From: Acidobacteriota bacterium
GTDB lineage: Bacteria; Acidobacteriota; Terriglobia; Terriglobales; Acidobacteriaceae
Reading direction: 5' to 3'
DNA length: 49,993 nt
Assembly (NCBI GenBank): GCA_013285705.1
Contig: JABDHA010000025.1
Location: forward strand, 1-49,993
In this document: in pieces, positions 9,584 through 18,372 of the stretch
Layout of the letters: each line of letters opens with the position of its first letter
How positions within the stretch are numbered: the first letter of the stretch is position 1
Made by a program: the position numbers and the translations under genes
Notes under the pieces: model-generated
Told to the model about the DNA's origin: nothing
Seen by the model: the letters and a program-made list of their open reading frames with translations, nothing else
Databases searched by the model: none

Positions 9584-9934
9584 TTAAGACAAGCGGTCGC
9601 CGTGGCTGGGCGGTTGCGAAATCACCAGAAAGCGGGTCTCCGCATCTGAGCTGTTTCTCGCCTGATGCGGAATCTCCGGAGCAATCTCGATGCCGTGGCG
9701 CGGCGGTAAAGTGACGGTGCGGTCGTCGAATGCCATCGTCAGCTCACCTTCGAGCACATAGAAAAACTGCCGCGCCCTCTGGTGCCAGTGCCGCTGCTCC
9801 TTGCTGCCGGCGGGCATGCGTTCTTCAATCACGCTCAGTCCGGCAGCGCGCACCAAGTGCCAGCCATCGCAGACTTCGCCCCACGTATAGTGCTCGGCAT
9901 TCGCCGCGCTGATCACTTCACTCATGGTGGGCAC
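9584..9934 (-). CDS. Small cupin-domain protein
   Basis: A 116-residue single-domain cupin. Metal-binding cupin motif 1 is seen in HWHQRARQFFYVLEGELTM (two His and a late Glu) and motif 2 in IAPEIPHQARN. Such proteins bind a divalent metal; reaction unknown. The listed start is a GTG immediately after the TGA of the acyl-CoA carboxylase gene; ATG 9925, three codons in, is an equally good start. The tight junction suggests co-transcription from the carboxylase promoter. Confidence 0.85.
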   Translation of the reverse strand: MPTMSEVISAANAEHYTWGEVCDGWHLVRAAGLSVIEERMPAGSKEQRHWHQRARQFFYVLEGELTMAFDDRTVTLPPRHGIEIAPEIPHQARNSSDAETRFLVISQPPSHGDRLS

Positions 9935-11554
9935 TCATAAAGGAATATTGCCGTGCTTCTTGGGCGGATTTTTATCCCGCTTGCCCTGAAGCATCTCGAG
10001 CGCGGTGATCAATCGGCGGCGTGTCTCGCGCGGTAGAATCACGGCGTCCACATAACCGCGCTCCGCGGCGATGTACGGATTAGCAAACTGCTCGCGAAAC
10101 TCGTGTACTTTTTCCGCGCGCGCAGCAGCCAGCAACTGCTGCTTGCGTTCTTCGCTCAGCGGGCCTTCCGTGGCTTCAGCATCGGCAATCACCTGCGTCA
10201 GTTCCCTGCCGTAGACGATATTGACCGCACCCTCTGGCCCCATAACGGCAATCTCCGCCGTTGGCCATGCGAGATTCAGGTCGGTGCGAATGTGCTTGGA
10301 GCTCATGACGCAATACGCTCCGCCATAGGCCTTGCGCGTGATGACGGTGAGCTTCGGCACCGTCGCTTCGGCAAACGCGTAGAGCAGCTTTGCCCCGTGG
10401 CGAATGATGCCGCCGTATTCCTGTTGCGTGCCGGGAAGAAAGCCGGGCACATCTTCAAGTGTGATCAGCGGAATGTTGAAGGCATCGCAGAAGCGCACGA
10501 AGCGAGCGGCTTTCACGCTCGCATCGATGTCCAGCACTCCAGCCAGAAATGCGGGCTGGTTGGCGACGATGCCGACGGGACGGCCATTCATCCGCGCAAA
10601 CCCGATGACAATGTTGCGCGCGTAGTGTTCGTGCACCTCGAAGAAATAACCATCGTCGACGATGCGCTCGATCACGAGCTTGATATCGTACGGCTGGTTC
10701 GATTCAGCGGGAACAAGTGAATCGAGCTCCGGATCGGCGCGATCAATGGGATCGGTGCAGACACGGCGCGGCGGGTCATCGATGTTATTCGACGGCAGAA
10801 AGCTGAACAGCTCGCGGATCATGGCCAGACACTCGGCGTCATCGTGCGCCATGAAGTGAGCGACGCCGGAAATTTCATTGTGCGTCGTTGCGCCGCCAAG
10901 TTCTTCTTTGGTGACCTCTTCATGCGTGACGGTTTTGATGACATCCGGTCCGGTCACGAACATGTAGGAGGTCTTGTCGACCATGAGCGTGAAATCGGTG
11001 ATGGCAGGCGAATAGACGGCGCCGCCCGCGCAGGGTCCGAGAATGGCCGAGATCTGCGGTATCACGCCGCTGGCCAGCGTATTGCGCAGAAAGATGTCGG
11101 CGTAGCCGGCGAGCGAGACGACGCCCTCCTGAATACGCGCGCCGCCGGAATCGTTGAGCCCGATAATCGGCGCGCCGACGCGCATTGCCATGTCCATGAG
11201 CTTGACGATCTTTGCGGCATTGGTTTCAGAGAGCGAGCCGCCGAAGACGGTAAAGTCCTGCGCGAAGACAAAGACGGTGCGCCCGTCGATGCGGCCAAAG
11301 CCGGTGACGAAGCCGTCTCCGGGAATGCGCTTCTGCTCCATACCGAAGTCGGTACAGCGGTGGGTGACAAACTTATCTGTCTCTTCAAAGGTGCCTTCAT
11401 CGAGCAACAGCGTGATGCGCTCCCGGACGGAGAGCTTGCCCTCGCGATGCTGGCGCTCACGGCGCTCTTTACCACCACCCTCTTCGGCAAGACGGTTGCG
11501 GTTTTCCAATTCCTCCAGAGACTCTGCCCGGACAACAAACTTCGGGATTTCCAT
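9935..11554 (-). CDS. Acyl-CoA carboxylase carboxyltransferase (beta) subunit, PccB-like
   Basis: A 539-residue carboxyltransferase subunit that moves CO2 from carboxybiotin to acyl-CoA (propionyl- or methylcrotonyl-CoA type). The N-terminal half has oxyanion-hole glycines in [19 protein letters not shown] and [14 protein letters not shown]; the C-terminal half has [20 protein letters not shown] and [13 protein letters not shown], a pattern shared by PccB and MccB. Length is normal. The biotin carboxylase/carrier subunit is not in the window. A perfect TATAAT (11563-11568) ends 8 nt before ATG 11554, with no visible Shine-Dalgarno, so the message may have a very short leader or none. The cupin gene follows directly. 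Confidence 0.93.
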   Translation of the reverse strand: MEIPKFVVRAESLEELENRNRLAEEGGGKERRERQHREGKLSVRERITLLLDEGTFEETDKFVTHRCTDFGMEQKRIPGDGFVTGFGRIDGRTVFVFAQDFTVFGGSLSETNAAKIVKLMDMAMRVGAPIIGLNDSGGARIQEGVVSLAGYADIFLRNTLASGVIPQISAILGPCAGGAVYSPAITDFTLMVDKTSYMFVTGPDVIKTVTHEEVTKEELGGATTHNEISGVAHFMAHDDAECLAMIRELFSFLPSNNIDDPPRRVCTDPIDRADPELDSLVPAESNQPYDIKLVIERIVDDGYFFEVHEHYARNIVIGFARMNGRPVGIVANQPAFLAGVLDIDASVKAARFVRFCDAFNIPLITLEDVPGFLPGTQQEYGGIIRHGAKLLYAFAEATVPKLTVITRKAYGGAYCVMSSKHIRTDLNLAWPTAEIAVMGPEGAVNIVYGRELTQVIADAEATEGPLSEERKQQLLAAARAEKVHEFREQFANPYIAAERGYVDAVILPRETRRRLITALEMLQGKRDKNPPKKHGNIPL

Positions 11555-11631
11555 GCAGTCGGATTATAGAGGACGCGAACGAAGGGTGTGTTTCTGGAGC
11601 GCAGCGAGGAAGATTGCAGCTGGACTTTGAA

Positions 11632-11703
11632 GAAGTCGGGGAGAAAGTCTGAGAGGAAGTCAGGGAGAAAGTCAGGCAAGAAATCAGACAGGAAACAGCA
11701 TAC
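11632..11703. repeat. Degenerate 12-nt tandem repeat (about six units)
   Basis: Six consecutive 12-nt units close to GAAGTCAGGGAG, degrading towards the right. The array lies between the carboxylase start and the end of the small membrane-protein gene at 11747-11917. A related stretch (GAGGAAGTCACTC) occurs inside that small gene. The array gives long open frames in several phases, which I regard as artefacts. Confidence 0.8.
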
Positions 11704-11746
11704 AGCGCCCTTGATCTGCTCCAGTCCAGTTGGGACGCAAAGACCG

Positions 11747-11917
11747 TCAGTAGACTTCCTTGTGGAAGAGATCATCCTTCTCTTCGCAGGGTGTGCAAAC
11801 ACATCCAACAGCGCATCCAACCAGCATGGCTACGCCGATTGTCACCAGAATGGCGGGGAGGAAGTCACTCAAGTGCGACAGGTGATTAAGTAAATCGTGC
11901 ATCTTCAGGAACCACAT
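11747..11917 (-). CDS. 56-residue membrane protein with Cys cluster, unknown
   Basis: A short gene starting at ATG 11917 with AGGGG about 8 nt upstream and ending TGA at 11747. The product begins MWFLKMHDLLNHLSHLSDF, continues with one hydrophobic helix of about 20 residues (LPAILVTIGVAMLVGCAVG) and then a Cys pair and acidic tail (CVCTPCEEKDD). A single transmembrane helix next to a CxC..C cluster suggests metal binding, disulfide bonding or lipid attachment at the membrane, but no family is recognised. The region is AT-richer than its neighbours. Support is the ribosome-binding site plus a sensible membrane topology; no homology was tested. Confidence 0.5.
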   Translation of the reverse strand: MWFLKMHDLLNHLSHLSDFLPAILVTIGVAMLVGCAVGCVCTPCEEKDDLFHKEVY

Positions 11918-12146
11918 GGATAAGCCCCTATTGAGTTGGAACCCGCTTTAAGTCGCAGTGTCTCTCGTAGTGCAATCATCATCCACTCTATTTTCACAAT
12001 AGAACAGCGAAATTTTGAGAAACTTTGCATCTTAATGCCTTTATCGGCATCTGGAAGCACTCCATCATCTATTTCTTTCGATGCCAATTGTGTTCAACGG
12101 GTTTTCCTTCTATTATACTTTAGCGAATAAATGGCGAAGATGAACC

Positions 12147-13451
12147 GTGCCTGATGCAAGCCATGTCGATCCATCCAAGCAACCGCGTCTGCGCTGGCTC
12201 TTTCTCGATCTGAACTCCTACTTCGCCTCGGTCGAGCAGGAACTGCAGCCACGGCTTCGCAACCGGCCCATTGCCGTCGTTCCTGTCATGGCCGATACCA
12301 CCTGCTGCATCGCGGCCAGCTACGAGGCGAAGGCCTTCGGGGTGCGCACGGGCACGCAGGTTGGCGACGCCAAGCGCCTCTGCCCGGGCATCGAGCTGGT
12401 GGAGGCGCGGCATGAGATGTATGTCGGCTACCACAACAAAATTGTGGAGGCGGTCGAGAGCTGCGTCCCCGTGTCGAGCGTCATGTCCATCGATGAAATG
12501 GCCTGCAGCCTGCTCGGACGCGAGCAGCCGCTCGTTGCGGCCCTCGATCTGGCGCGCCGCGTAAAGGAGACGATCAAGCGGGACGTGGGCAGCACGCTGC
12601 GCTGTTCGGTGGGTCTGGCGCCAAATCGTTACCTCGCGAAGATTGCGTCCGATATGGAAAAGCCGGACGGCCTGGTGGCGCTCACTCCCGACATTCTGAA
12701 ACCGGCGCTGAAAAATCTGGTGCTGCGCGATCTGCCCGGCGTGGGCGCGCGCATGGAGAAGCATCTGCACGCGCGCAGCATTCGCACCATGGAGCAGCTG
12801 CTCGAGCTGGATCGCGCAGCGCTGAGCGATGTGTGGGGCGGCGTGGGTGGAGAAAAGCTGTGGTACTGGCTGCGCGGCGAAGACTTCAACGACCGCGAGC
12901 TGGAGCACCAGAAATCGATCAGCCACAGCCACATGCTGCCGCCGGAGTTCCGCTCGCGGGACGGCGCTTACGCCATTGCCCACAAGCTGCTGCACAAAGC
13001 CGCCATGCGCCTGCGCAGAGACAGGCTATGGGCGACAAACATCACCCTGGCGGTGAAGTTCGCGGTGCCCAAAACTCAGGCTAAGAAGCTCCACTATTCC
13101 GGAATTCCGCAGAGCGGCTGGTCGCACGGCATGACGGTGATTGAATGCCAGGACAATCAGACGCTGGTTGAGGCTCTATGCAAGCTCTGGGCCGAGCTGC
13201 CAGTAGGCGAGCTGTATCAGAAGCCTTTTTATGTCGGCGTCTGGCTGGGGAATCTCGTGCCCGACCATCTGCATACGCTGAGCCTGTTTTCCAGCCTTGA
13301 GACAGAATCGCGGCGCACGCGCCTCTCAACCACGATGGACGCGCTCAACATGAAGTTCGGGACCGATACGCTCTTTCCCGCGAGCATGCTGCTGGCCAAG
13401 GCAGCCGCGCCCACGCGCATCGCCTTCACCAGCATTCCCGATTTGTTCTGA
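12147..13451 (+). CDS. Y-family (translesion) DNA polymerase, DinB-like
   Basis: A 434-residue lesion-bypass polymerase. The catalytic carboxylates are present: Asp in FLDLNSYFASVEQ (equivalent to Pol IV Asp8, with the steric-gate Phe kept) and Asp-Glu in SIDEMAC (Pol IV Asp103/Glu104). Helix-hairpin-helix DLPGVGARMEKHL and a little-finger region follow. The second Asp of the usual HVDMD motif is Asn. The C-terminus ends in SIPDLF, which could serve as a sliding-clamp-binding peptide (inference). Start GTG 12147; a TATACT box lies at 12114-12119. It stands alone, without ImuA or a DnaE2 partner, so it is more DinB-like than ImuB-like. Confidence 0.88.
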   Translation: MPDASHVDPSKQPRLRWLFLDLNSYFASVEQELQPRLRNRPIAVVPVMADTTCCIAASYEAKAFGVRTGTQVGDAKRLCPGIELVEARHEMYVGYHNKIVEAVESCVPVSSVMSIDEMACSLLGREQPLVAALDLARRVKETIKRDVGSTLRCSVGLAPNRYLAKIASDMEKPDGLVALTPDILKPALKNLVLRDLPGVGARMEKHLHARSIRTMEQLLELDRAALSDVWGGVGGEKLWYWLRGEDFNDRELEHQKSISHSHMLPPEFRSRDGAYAIAHKLLHKAAMRLRRDRLWATNITLAVKFAVPKTQAKKLHYSGIPQSGWSHGMTVIECQDNQTLVEALCKLWAELPVGELYQKPFYVGVWLGNLVPDHLHTLSLFSSLETESRRTRLSTTMDALNMKFGTDTLFPASMLLAKAAAPTRIAFTSIPDLF

Positions 13452-13457
13452 CAAGAA

Positions 13458-13485
13458 AAACGGATCGCGGCTAGGCGATCCGTTT
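13458..13485. terminator. Bidirectional hairpin terminator
   Basis: A 9-bp stem ACGGATCGC / GCGATCCGT with a GGCTAG loop, flanked by an A-run on the left and TTT on the right. It sits between the convergent polymerase and His-rich protein genes, so it can serve both. Confidence 0.75.
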
Positions 13486-13501
13486 GTGGAATAGAAGCGA
13501 A

Positions 13502-13702
13502 CTACTTCTTCGTCTTTTCCTGTGATTTCTTATGTGCTGCCTGGGTTAGCTCGTGAGCATTGGTAGAGTGCTCGTGAGCTGTCTTTGAATGAGTGTGCCC
13601 TTCATCGTGGCTGCCCTTTTCGTGATGCTCCGCAGCGCTACGGTGTGATTTAGCGGCATTCTCATGATGTTCGGCGGCTTTCCTGTGTTCTTCGTGTGCC
13701 AT
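13502..13702 (-). CDS. His-rich small hydrophilic protein
   Basis: A 66-residue protein with 14 His and many Glu, Lys and Ala residues (for example AAEHHENAAKSHRSAAEHHE), built from loosely repeated AxEHHE/AHEHS units and predicted to be one long amphipathic helix or disordered chain. Start ATG 13702 follows a strong AAAGGAG. No signal or membrane segment. Composition suggests metal buffering or a stress-type function, but this is inference only; no family name is recognised with certainty. The gene is separated from the convergent polymerase by a hairpin terminator. Confidence 0.75.
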   Translation of the reverse strand: MAHEEHRKAAEHHENAAKSHRSAAEHHEKGSHDEGHTHSKTAHEHSTNAHELTQAAHKKSQEKTKK

Positions 13703-13794
13703 AAAACTCCTTTATACCATCCATAAATCGCATTTATACCCATAGGAGTCGGCGAAGGCCCGCGCGGTTGCCGTGGCGCGGATAAATCATTCGA

Positions 13795-15552
13795 TTACTG
13801 AACGTCACTCACCTTCCCTCCAACAAAAACAATCTTCATGTCCGGGTAGATGAAAACCGTCTTGTTGGGGAAATTCACTTTGTTGGTAGGCTGACCCTTG
13901 CTTGCAATCACCTGATCCGGGGTCTGCCCAAGAGCAATCGTGATGGGACCCGCCGGACGTGCAGGTGCCGGGGCAGGAGCGGCTTGCGGAGCAACACCTC
14001 CGATGGGAGACGCCGATGCCGTCACGCTGTCTGTGTCGGGAGCCGAGGCTTCACCCGCGATCTCCTGCTCCAACTGGGCGCCCTGCTGGGCCTGTGCGTC
14101 AAGTTCGGAAGCTCCATTGGGATCGGCTGCCGGTGCGGCTGCTGCATACGGTGCTTCCTTGGTTCCCTGGATCGCTTCGGCTGGCGGTGCCGGCAACCCG
14201 CCCTGTCCAGGATGGTCCTTCATCTCGGCCATGCCCTTATCGATGTTGGACAGCAGATGGTTATGCATCTCCTGCAGATCGGTGAGCTCCACGCTTACCG
14301 TGCTGCCTTTCGCGCAATCTTCCTGTTTGCTCGCGAGCACGCGCAGGTCCGCCGTAGTTGCGTCCTGAGCAGGCGCGTTATCGAGCCCGAGAACATCGCC
14401 TTCCGTCAGCCCGCAGTCCTGTCCGGCAGAGGTAACCGTCAACCCCGTATTGGCGATGAAGACATGCGGCTGTTTATCCGCAAGCAGGGTTGCCAGGCTT
14501 GCGGTGCTGCCGTCCGATGGGTCCTGCGCCTTCTGCGAGGCTGCCAGCTCACGCTTGATCTCTTCGGAAACCGCATCCTTGACCTCTTTGCTCATGATGG
14601 GCGAGGTCGTCCCCGTATCCGGATCGTAAGAAGCGAAGACCAGATGCGCGGGATTGACATAGCGAAGCTGCGCGGATTCGTTCGATGCGGCGGCAGCCGC
14701 ACCCGCGGCATACGCGTCGGCCAGGCTGGCAGCGATCATGTAATCCGCTAGCCAGAAAGCGGCGCTGGGATAGACCGGATAGGGTGCGAAATACGCCCCA
14801 TAGTAGCCGTACCAGGGATTGCCTCCCCAGCCCCACGCATAGGGCACCGGCGCCGGCCAGGGATTGTAAGCCCAGCCGTAATAGGCAGGCGGATAGTAAT
14901 AGGCAGGCATGTAGCCGTGCAGATAGACGCCGTGATAGTAGTACGGGTGATAATAGGCCCGGTAATAGCCGCCGTGAGAGTAGTAAGCGCGGCTGTAGTA
15001 AGTGTGCCCGCCATAACTGTACGGACGTTGAATGTACCCGCGTCCGTGACCCTCGGCCATAAGCCGGGAGTGATCGGGGCGATCGTACACCGTACGCCGA
15101 AAGCCCCGGGGACCGCGAGAAACGGTCATCCCGTTGCCGTGGACCTCTCGTACCCTGCCCCTGGAATCGAACTTGGCCTCATGCCCGTTCGCACCTTTGT
15201 AGCTGGCCACCCGGCCATCCGGTCTCTTCGTAACCTCCGCGCCTTTGGCGGTATGGGTGGTGGTGGTCCCGTTCGCATTTCTGGTTGTTCCTACGGTGTG
15301 TGCCCCCGCCGTATTGCCACCCGCTGTATGGGTCGCCGTATTCGCATGCGTCCCCGCAGAAGCGCCTGACGAAGGATGACTCGCAGGCGTCGAAGGCGCT
15401 TTGGCCGGTGCTTTGGGAGCGGGTGCCGAGGTCTTTGGCTTATCTGACGACGCACTGGCAGGAACAGCCAGACATACTCCCGCCGCCACAAATCCCATGG
15501 CAACGAGCCGCATAGTGGCTGAGAAAGCTCCACCAGTCTTTGGGTAAATCAT
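13795..15552 (-). CDS. Large secreted Tyr/Pro/Ala-rich protein with twin C-terminal domain
   Basis: A 585-residue exported protein of unknown function, ATG 15552 after GAGGAG. Signal peptide about 1-35 (hydrophobic MRLVAMGFVAAGVCLAV, Ala-rich cleavage region). Then a Pro/Ala/Thr-rich linker, a segment with RHS-like turns (FDSRGRVREVHGNGM), a strongly Tyr/Gly/Pro-rich block (about 175-265) and a hydrophobic Ala-rich stretch. A PDZ-like piece (SAGQDCGLTEGDVLGLD) follows, then a Pro/Ala linker and a final domain of about 50 residues (ITIALGQTPDQVIASKGQP to KIVFVGGKVSDVQ). That last domain is repeated in the upstream gene at 15616-16485. The pair is probably co-transcribed (63 nt apart, same strand). 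Confidence 0.75.
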   Translation of the reverse strand: MIYPKTGGAFSATMRLVAMGFVAAGVCLAVPASASSDKPKTSAPAPKAPAKAPSTPASHPSSGASAGTHANTATHTAGGNTAGAHTVGTTRNANGTTTTHTAKGAEVTKRPDGRVASYKGANGHEAKFDSRGRVREVHGNGMTVSRGPRGFRRTVYDRPDHSRLMAEGHGRGYIQRPYSYGGHTYYSRAYYSHGGYYRAYYHPYYYHGVYLHGYMPAYYYPPAYYGWAYNPWPAPVPYAWGWGGNPWYGYYGAYFAPYPVYPSAAFWLADYMIAASLADAYAAGAAAAASNESAQLRYVNPAHLVFASYDPDTGTTSPIMSKEVKDAVSEEIKRELAASQKAQDPSDGSTASLATLLADKQPHVFIANTGLTVTSAGQDCGLTEGDVLGLDNAPAQDATTADLRVLASKQEDCAKGSTVSVELTDLQEMHNHLLSNIDKGMAEMKDHPGQGGLPAPPAEAIQGTKEAPYAAAAPAADPNGASELDAQAQQGAQLEQEIAGEASAPDTDSVTASASPIGGVAPQAAPAPAPARPAGPITIALGQTPDQVIASKGQPTNKVNFPNKTVFIYPDMKIVFVGGKVSDVQ

Positions 15553-15615
15553 AGTTATCTCCTCAACTTCCGGGCCCGGTTACGCGACTTAGTCGGACGA
15601 CTTAAGTGGAACGGC

Positions 15616-16485
15616 TTACTGGACATCGCTTACCTTGTCGTCCACGAAAATGATCTTCATGTTCTTGTAGACAAAGGTCTTCTTCTTTCCCAGATCGATC
15701 ATCTGCTGGGGCATCCCCAGGGCCTGCAAAACCTGGGTAGAAGACTCACCGATTGAGATTGTCGGGGGTGGTCCTGCCGGCGCGGGGGCAGGAGCAGGAG
15801 GTGCGGGCGCAGCTACCGGCGGTGCAACCGCTTGCTGTTGCGCAGGTGCCTGAGGCGCGGGGCGACCCTTAGGCTGAGCCGGAGCCTGATTTGCGGCGGT
15901 GTTGTCGCCACCACCCTGGGAGTTATCATCCCCGGTATCCGGAGCCAGAACCGCTTCGATCGCCTGCTCTACCTCTTCCGGAGGACTGTCGTCGAGATAG
16001 CCCTTCTTGAATTTGAAAGAGACAGTGGCAAGATATTTCTTCTGGCCCTCCTGTCCGCTGACATCGAGTGCGCTGGCAGTGAGAATGGTGAATTTGAGCA
16101 GTACGTCACCCGATTCGTCCTTTCTCTCCATCTTCGTGATGTAAACCTTGTCGCCTGTCTGCAGGACATGGGAGCCGATCTTCGTCCACGTCATCTTCGC
16201 GAACATCGAGGGCGGCTGAATCTTTCCGTCAGACACTTTGTTGTCCGGCACGATCATGATGCTGCTCGGTAAGCTATAGACACCCGCACACTTCAGACTC
16301 ATCGTCGTGCCGTCTTTCGTGATCTGCTCATGGTCGGGAGTGGTTTCGGTAACGAGATATTTTTTTTGCAGTGCCCCAAGCACGCCGCTTGATGAGTCGG
16401 CGGCTGCGGCGCTCTGCGCGGAAAAGGTGGCTGCACATATCAAAATGGCGGAAGTAAGCAAGAGTGGCTGAAGTAATTTGGGCAT
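15616..16485 (-). CDS. Secreted protein with Pro/Gln linker and twin C-terminal domain
   Basis: The start chosen is ATG 16485 because it opens a signal peptide (MPKLLQPLLLTSAILICAAT, then Ala-rich); the frame itself is open to 16689. The exported body (about 290 residues) has an N-terminal globular part of unknown family, then a Gly/Asn and Pro/Ala/Gln-rich linker, and a C-terminal domain (TISIGESSTQVLQALGMPQ to KIIFVDDKVSDVQ). This matches the last domain of the downstream gene, including an identical VSDVQ terminus. The domain resembles small SmpA/OmlA-like folds only in size and pattern. It lies 63 nt upstream of its partner on the same strand. Function unknown. Confidence 0.72.
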   Translation of the reverse strand: MPKLLQPLLLTSAILICAATFSAQSAAAADSSSGVLGALQKKYLVTETTPDHEQITKDGTTMSLKCAGVYSLPSSIMIVPDNKVSDGKIQPPSMFAKMTWTKIGSHVLQTGDKVYITKMERKDESGDVLLKFTILTASALDVSGQEGQKKYLATVSFKFKKGYLDDSPPEEVEQAIEAVLAPDTGDDNSQGGGDNTAANQAPAQPKGRPAPQAPAQQQAVAPPVAAPAPPAPAPAPAGPPPTISIGESSTQVLQALGMPQQMIDLGKKKTFVYKNMKIIFVDDKVSDVQ

Positions 16486-16834
16486 AGTGAGTATTCGCCG
16501 AACGAGGGAGAGGATGTGTTTAGGTGGAAGGCTGGAGTACATCGCAGCGAAGTGACCTTCGACCGGTTGCGTGGACGGAGCACCTTGATGGAACGCGATG
16601 CACATACAAACCAACTGCAAAAATGATGGCCCGTGTGATTGCTTGAGGTCCGCGTTCAGGAGGGGAATCAGCTGTGCAGGGGGACGCACTCGCGAACGGC
16701 AACAGCAGAAAGTCTGTTATGGGTCCGGGAAAATGTCAAGCTTTAAAATCGCAGACCCTGCGCAAACGCCTCATGGAATTGGTGGTAATGTCGTCATTTG
16801 ACGCGTGGGCGGTTTGCAGCAGAAAGGAGATCTC
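16486..16834. other. Divergent intergenic region, 349 nt
   Basis: This is the start region of the twin-domain gene pair (leftward) and the glyoxalase-fold gene (rightward). I see no coding signature, repeat or riboswitch. The only clear signal is the AAAGGAG site just before 16835. Confidence 0.5.
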
Positions 16835-17200
16835 ATGGACGCAAAAGAGACAATGAGCTCAATCGGTCGGCCAGTGCCGGAGCTGCCGGTCGCTGATGTC
16901 GAACGTGCACAACAGCATTACCGAGATGCACTCGGCTTTGAGATTGGATGGCTTTACCCGGACAAGGGAATTGGAGCCGTGTCACGCGTTGATATGGGGC
17001 CGATCTTCTTTCGCAAGCGACAGCCGCCGTTCGAAGCTGCCGTTCACTGGGTGTTCGCCGAAGATATCGATGCCTCGTACCAGGAACTGAAGTCGTCCGG
17101 TGCGAACATCGTGGAGCCTCTCGAAAAAAAGCCCTGGGGATTACGGCAATTCACCGTACAGGATCTGGACGGGAACCTCTTCTATTTCCACCATGACTAA
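16835..17200 (+). CDS. Glyoxalase/bleomycin-resistance (VOC) family protein
   Basis: A 121-residue vicinal-oxygen-chelate protein. ATG 16835 is chosen over GTG 16805 because AAAGGAG precedes it at ideal spacing. Two beta-alpha-beta-beta-beta modules are recognisable: ELPVADVERAQQHYRDALGF near the start and AEDIDASYQELKSSGANIV, ending in the typical FTVQDLDGNLFYFHHD. Such proteins bind a metal or small hydrophobic toxins. Substrate unknown; the standard first-module metal His is not obvious, so a binding rather than catalytic role is possible. Confidence 0.87.
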   Translation: MDAKETMSSIGRPVPELPVADVERAQQHYRDALGFEIGWLYPDKGIGAVSRVDMGPIFFRKRQPPFEAAVHWVFAEDIDASYQELKSSGANIVEPLEKKPWGLRQFTVQDLDGNLFYFHHD

Positions 17201-17253
17201 CCAAACGCCGCATACCAAACGGCTTCCGCGCGCCGAGAAACCCACACCCGCGA

Positions 17254-18372
17254 TCAGTGAAGAAGATCAAAGGTGTTCGAAGCGTCATCGACAAAATAGA
17301 CGCCATCGGAGGCCGCAATCAGACCGAATAATGCCCCTGCTCCCGGGGGTGGTCCTCCCGTGTTGTCGACAAGCTTGACCGCAACCTGTTTGCCGGTTCG
17401 TGGATTTGTTTCCACAATATTTCCATCATCTCCGTTTGCCGAGAGGATGTGATGATCGGGCGCAAGCACCAGCCCAAGCGGGTCGTTCAGAGCACCGCCC
17501 TCGGATACCGTGGAGCCCGTGCCGGCCGAGCGGAAGCGGAAGAGCGCATTCGGAATGGCCGCGATGCGATTATCCAAACTGTCCGCGACGTACAGAATCC
17601 CTGTCTCGTCATCAAACGCCACGCCCGTCGGGCCAATCACCAGCGCAGATGGGTCGGTACGTTCCGGTAAGCCGGAAGCGACAATCGTGCTGTTGAGCAG
17701 CAGAGGCGGCCGGTCACCAGGAATCGCCAGCAACAAACGGGCAACAGTCCCGCGGTTCACAACGCTGCCGCCTGCATCCGCTGTGCCATTGAGCACATTG
17801 GTCACAAACAACGCGACGAGGAAGCCGCCGTCCACGGCAGTCATGTCCCACGGACCGTTGAGATTATGGCCTGAGAATGTCTCAACTACATTGCCATTGC
17901 TATCGAGGACGATGAGACAACCAGCACCTGACAATACTGTCCCTTGATCTGAGGTCGGCAAGCTGCCAACCACGACGAAGCCGCTGCGAAGCGCCACCAG
18001 TGCGGTCGTCAGGCCAATCCCTCCAGGGCAGGACACCTTGCTCGCATCGATCTGGGCAAAGAGACTGAACGTTCCATTAGGTGCAATCTGCACAATGGTG
18101 GTGCCCGTTCCCTGAAAGTTTCCGCCGTTGTTGAAATTGCTGATCAGGAATCGCCCCTCGACCAGACTTCCCTTGCTCAGGGGCACGCGAGCAACTCCAT
18201 ACGGGTTAACGTCGCCATTCGATGGGACGGTCGTGCTGACGGTGGTGACAGTGTTAAAAGGCCCGATGAACGATCGATCGGCAGCACGGGCAGTGCCGTC
18301 CGCTGCGGCCGCGATCCATACCATCAGGACCAGTACACGAAGTAGAAAAGTGAGTGGGTGGTTCGGTTTCAT
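17254..18372 (-). CDS. Secreted NHL/SMP-type beta-propeller protein
   Basis: About 372 residues from ATG 18372, which follows a strong AGGAGG; the open frame runs up to 18399 but that extension lacks a ribosome-binding site. Signal peptide: LTFLLRVLVLMVWIAAA, cut near ARA. The mature part contains repeated propeller-like strands, for example PTGVAFDDETGILYVADSLDNRIAAI and LNDPLGLVLAPDHHILSANGDDG, which resemble NHL/SMP-30 blades. Likely a periplasmic or extracellular binding protein or lactonase-like enzyme; no catalytic residues can be named. Transcribed convergently to the glyoxalase-fold gene. Confidence 0.8.
   Translation of the reverse strand: MKPNHPLTFLLRVLVLMVWIAAAADGTARAADRSFIGPFNTVTTVSTTVPSNGDVNPYGVARVPLSKGSLVEGRFLISNFNNGGNFQGTGTTIVQIAPNGTFSLFAQIDASKVSCPGGIGLTTALVALRSGFVVVGSLPTSDQGTVLSGAGCLIVLDSNGNVVETFSGHNLNGPWDMTAVDGGFLVALFVTNVLNGTADAGGSVVNRGTVARLLLAIPGDRPPLLLNSTIVASGLPERTDPSALVIGPTGVAFDDETGILYVADSLDNRIAAIPNALFRFRSAGTGSTVSEGGALNDPLGLVLAPDHHILSANGDDGNIVETNPRTGKQVAVKLVDNTGGPPPGAGALFGLIAASDGVYFVDDASNTFDLLH

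Noticed and set aside
11062-11820. 252-codon minus-strand frame through the 12-nt repeat and the carboxylase gene
   Set aside because: The repeat keeps frames open artificially, and it runs out of phase through the well-conserved carboxylase.
12030-12050. Weak hairpin ATGCC...GGCAT upstream of the polymerase
   Set aside because: Only 5 bp with no U-tract; likely chance in an AT-rich region.
11905-12087. 60-codon minus-strand frame
   Set aside because: It overlaps the better-supported 56-residue gene, lacks a ribosome-binding site and has no clear fold features.
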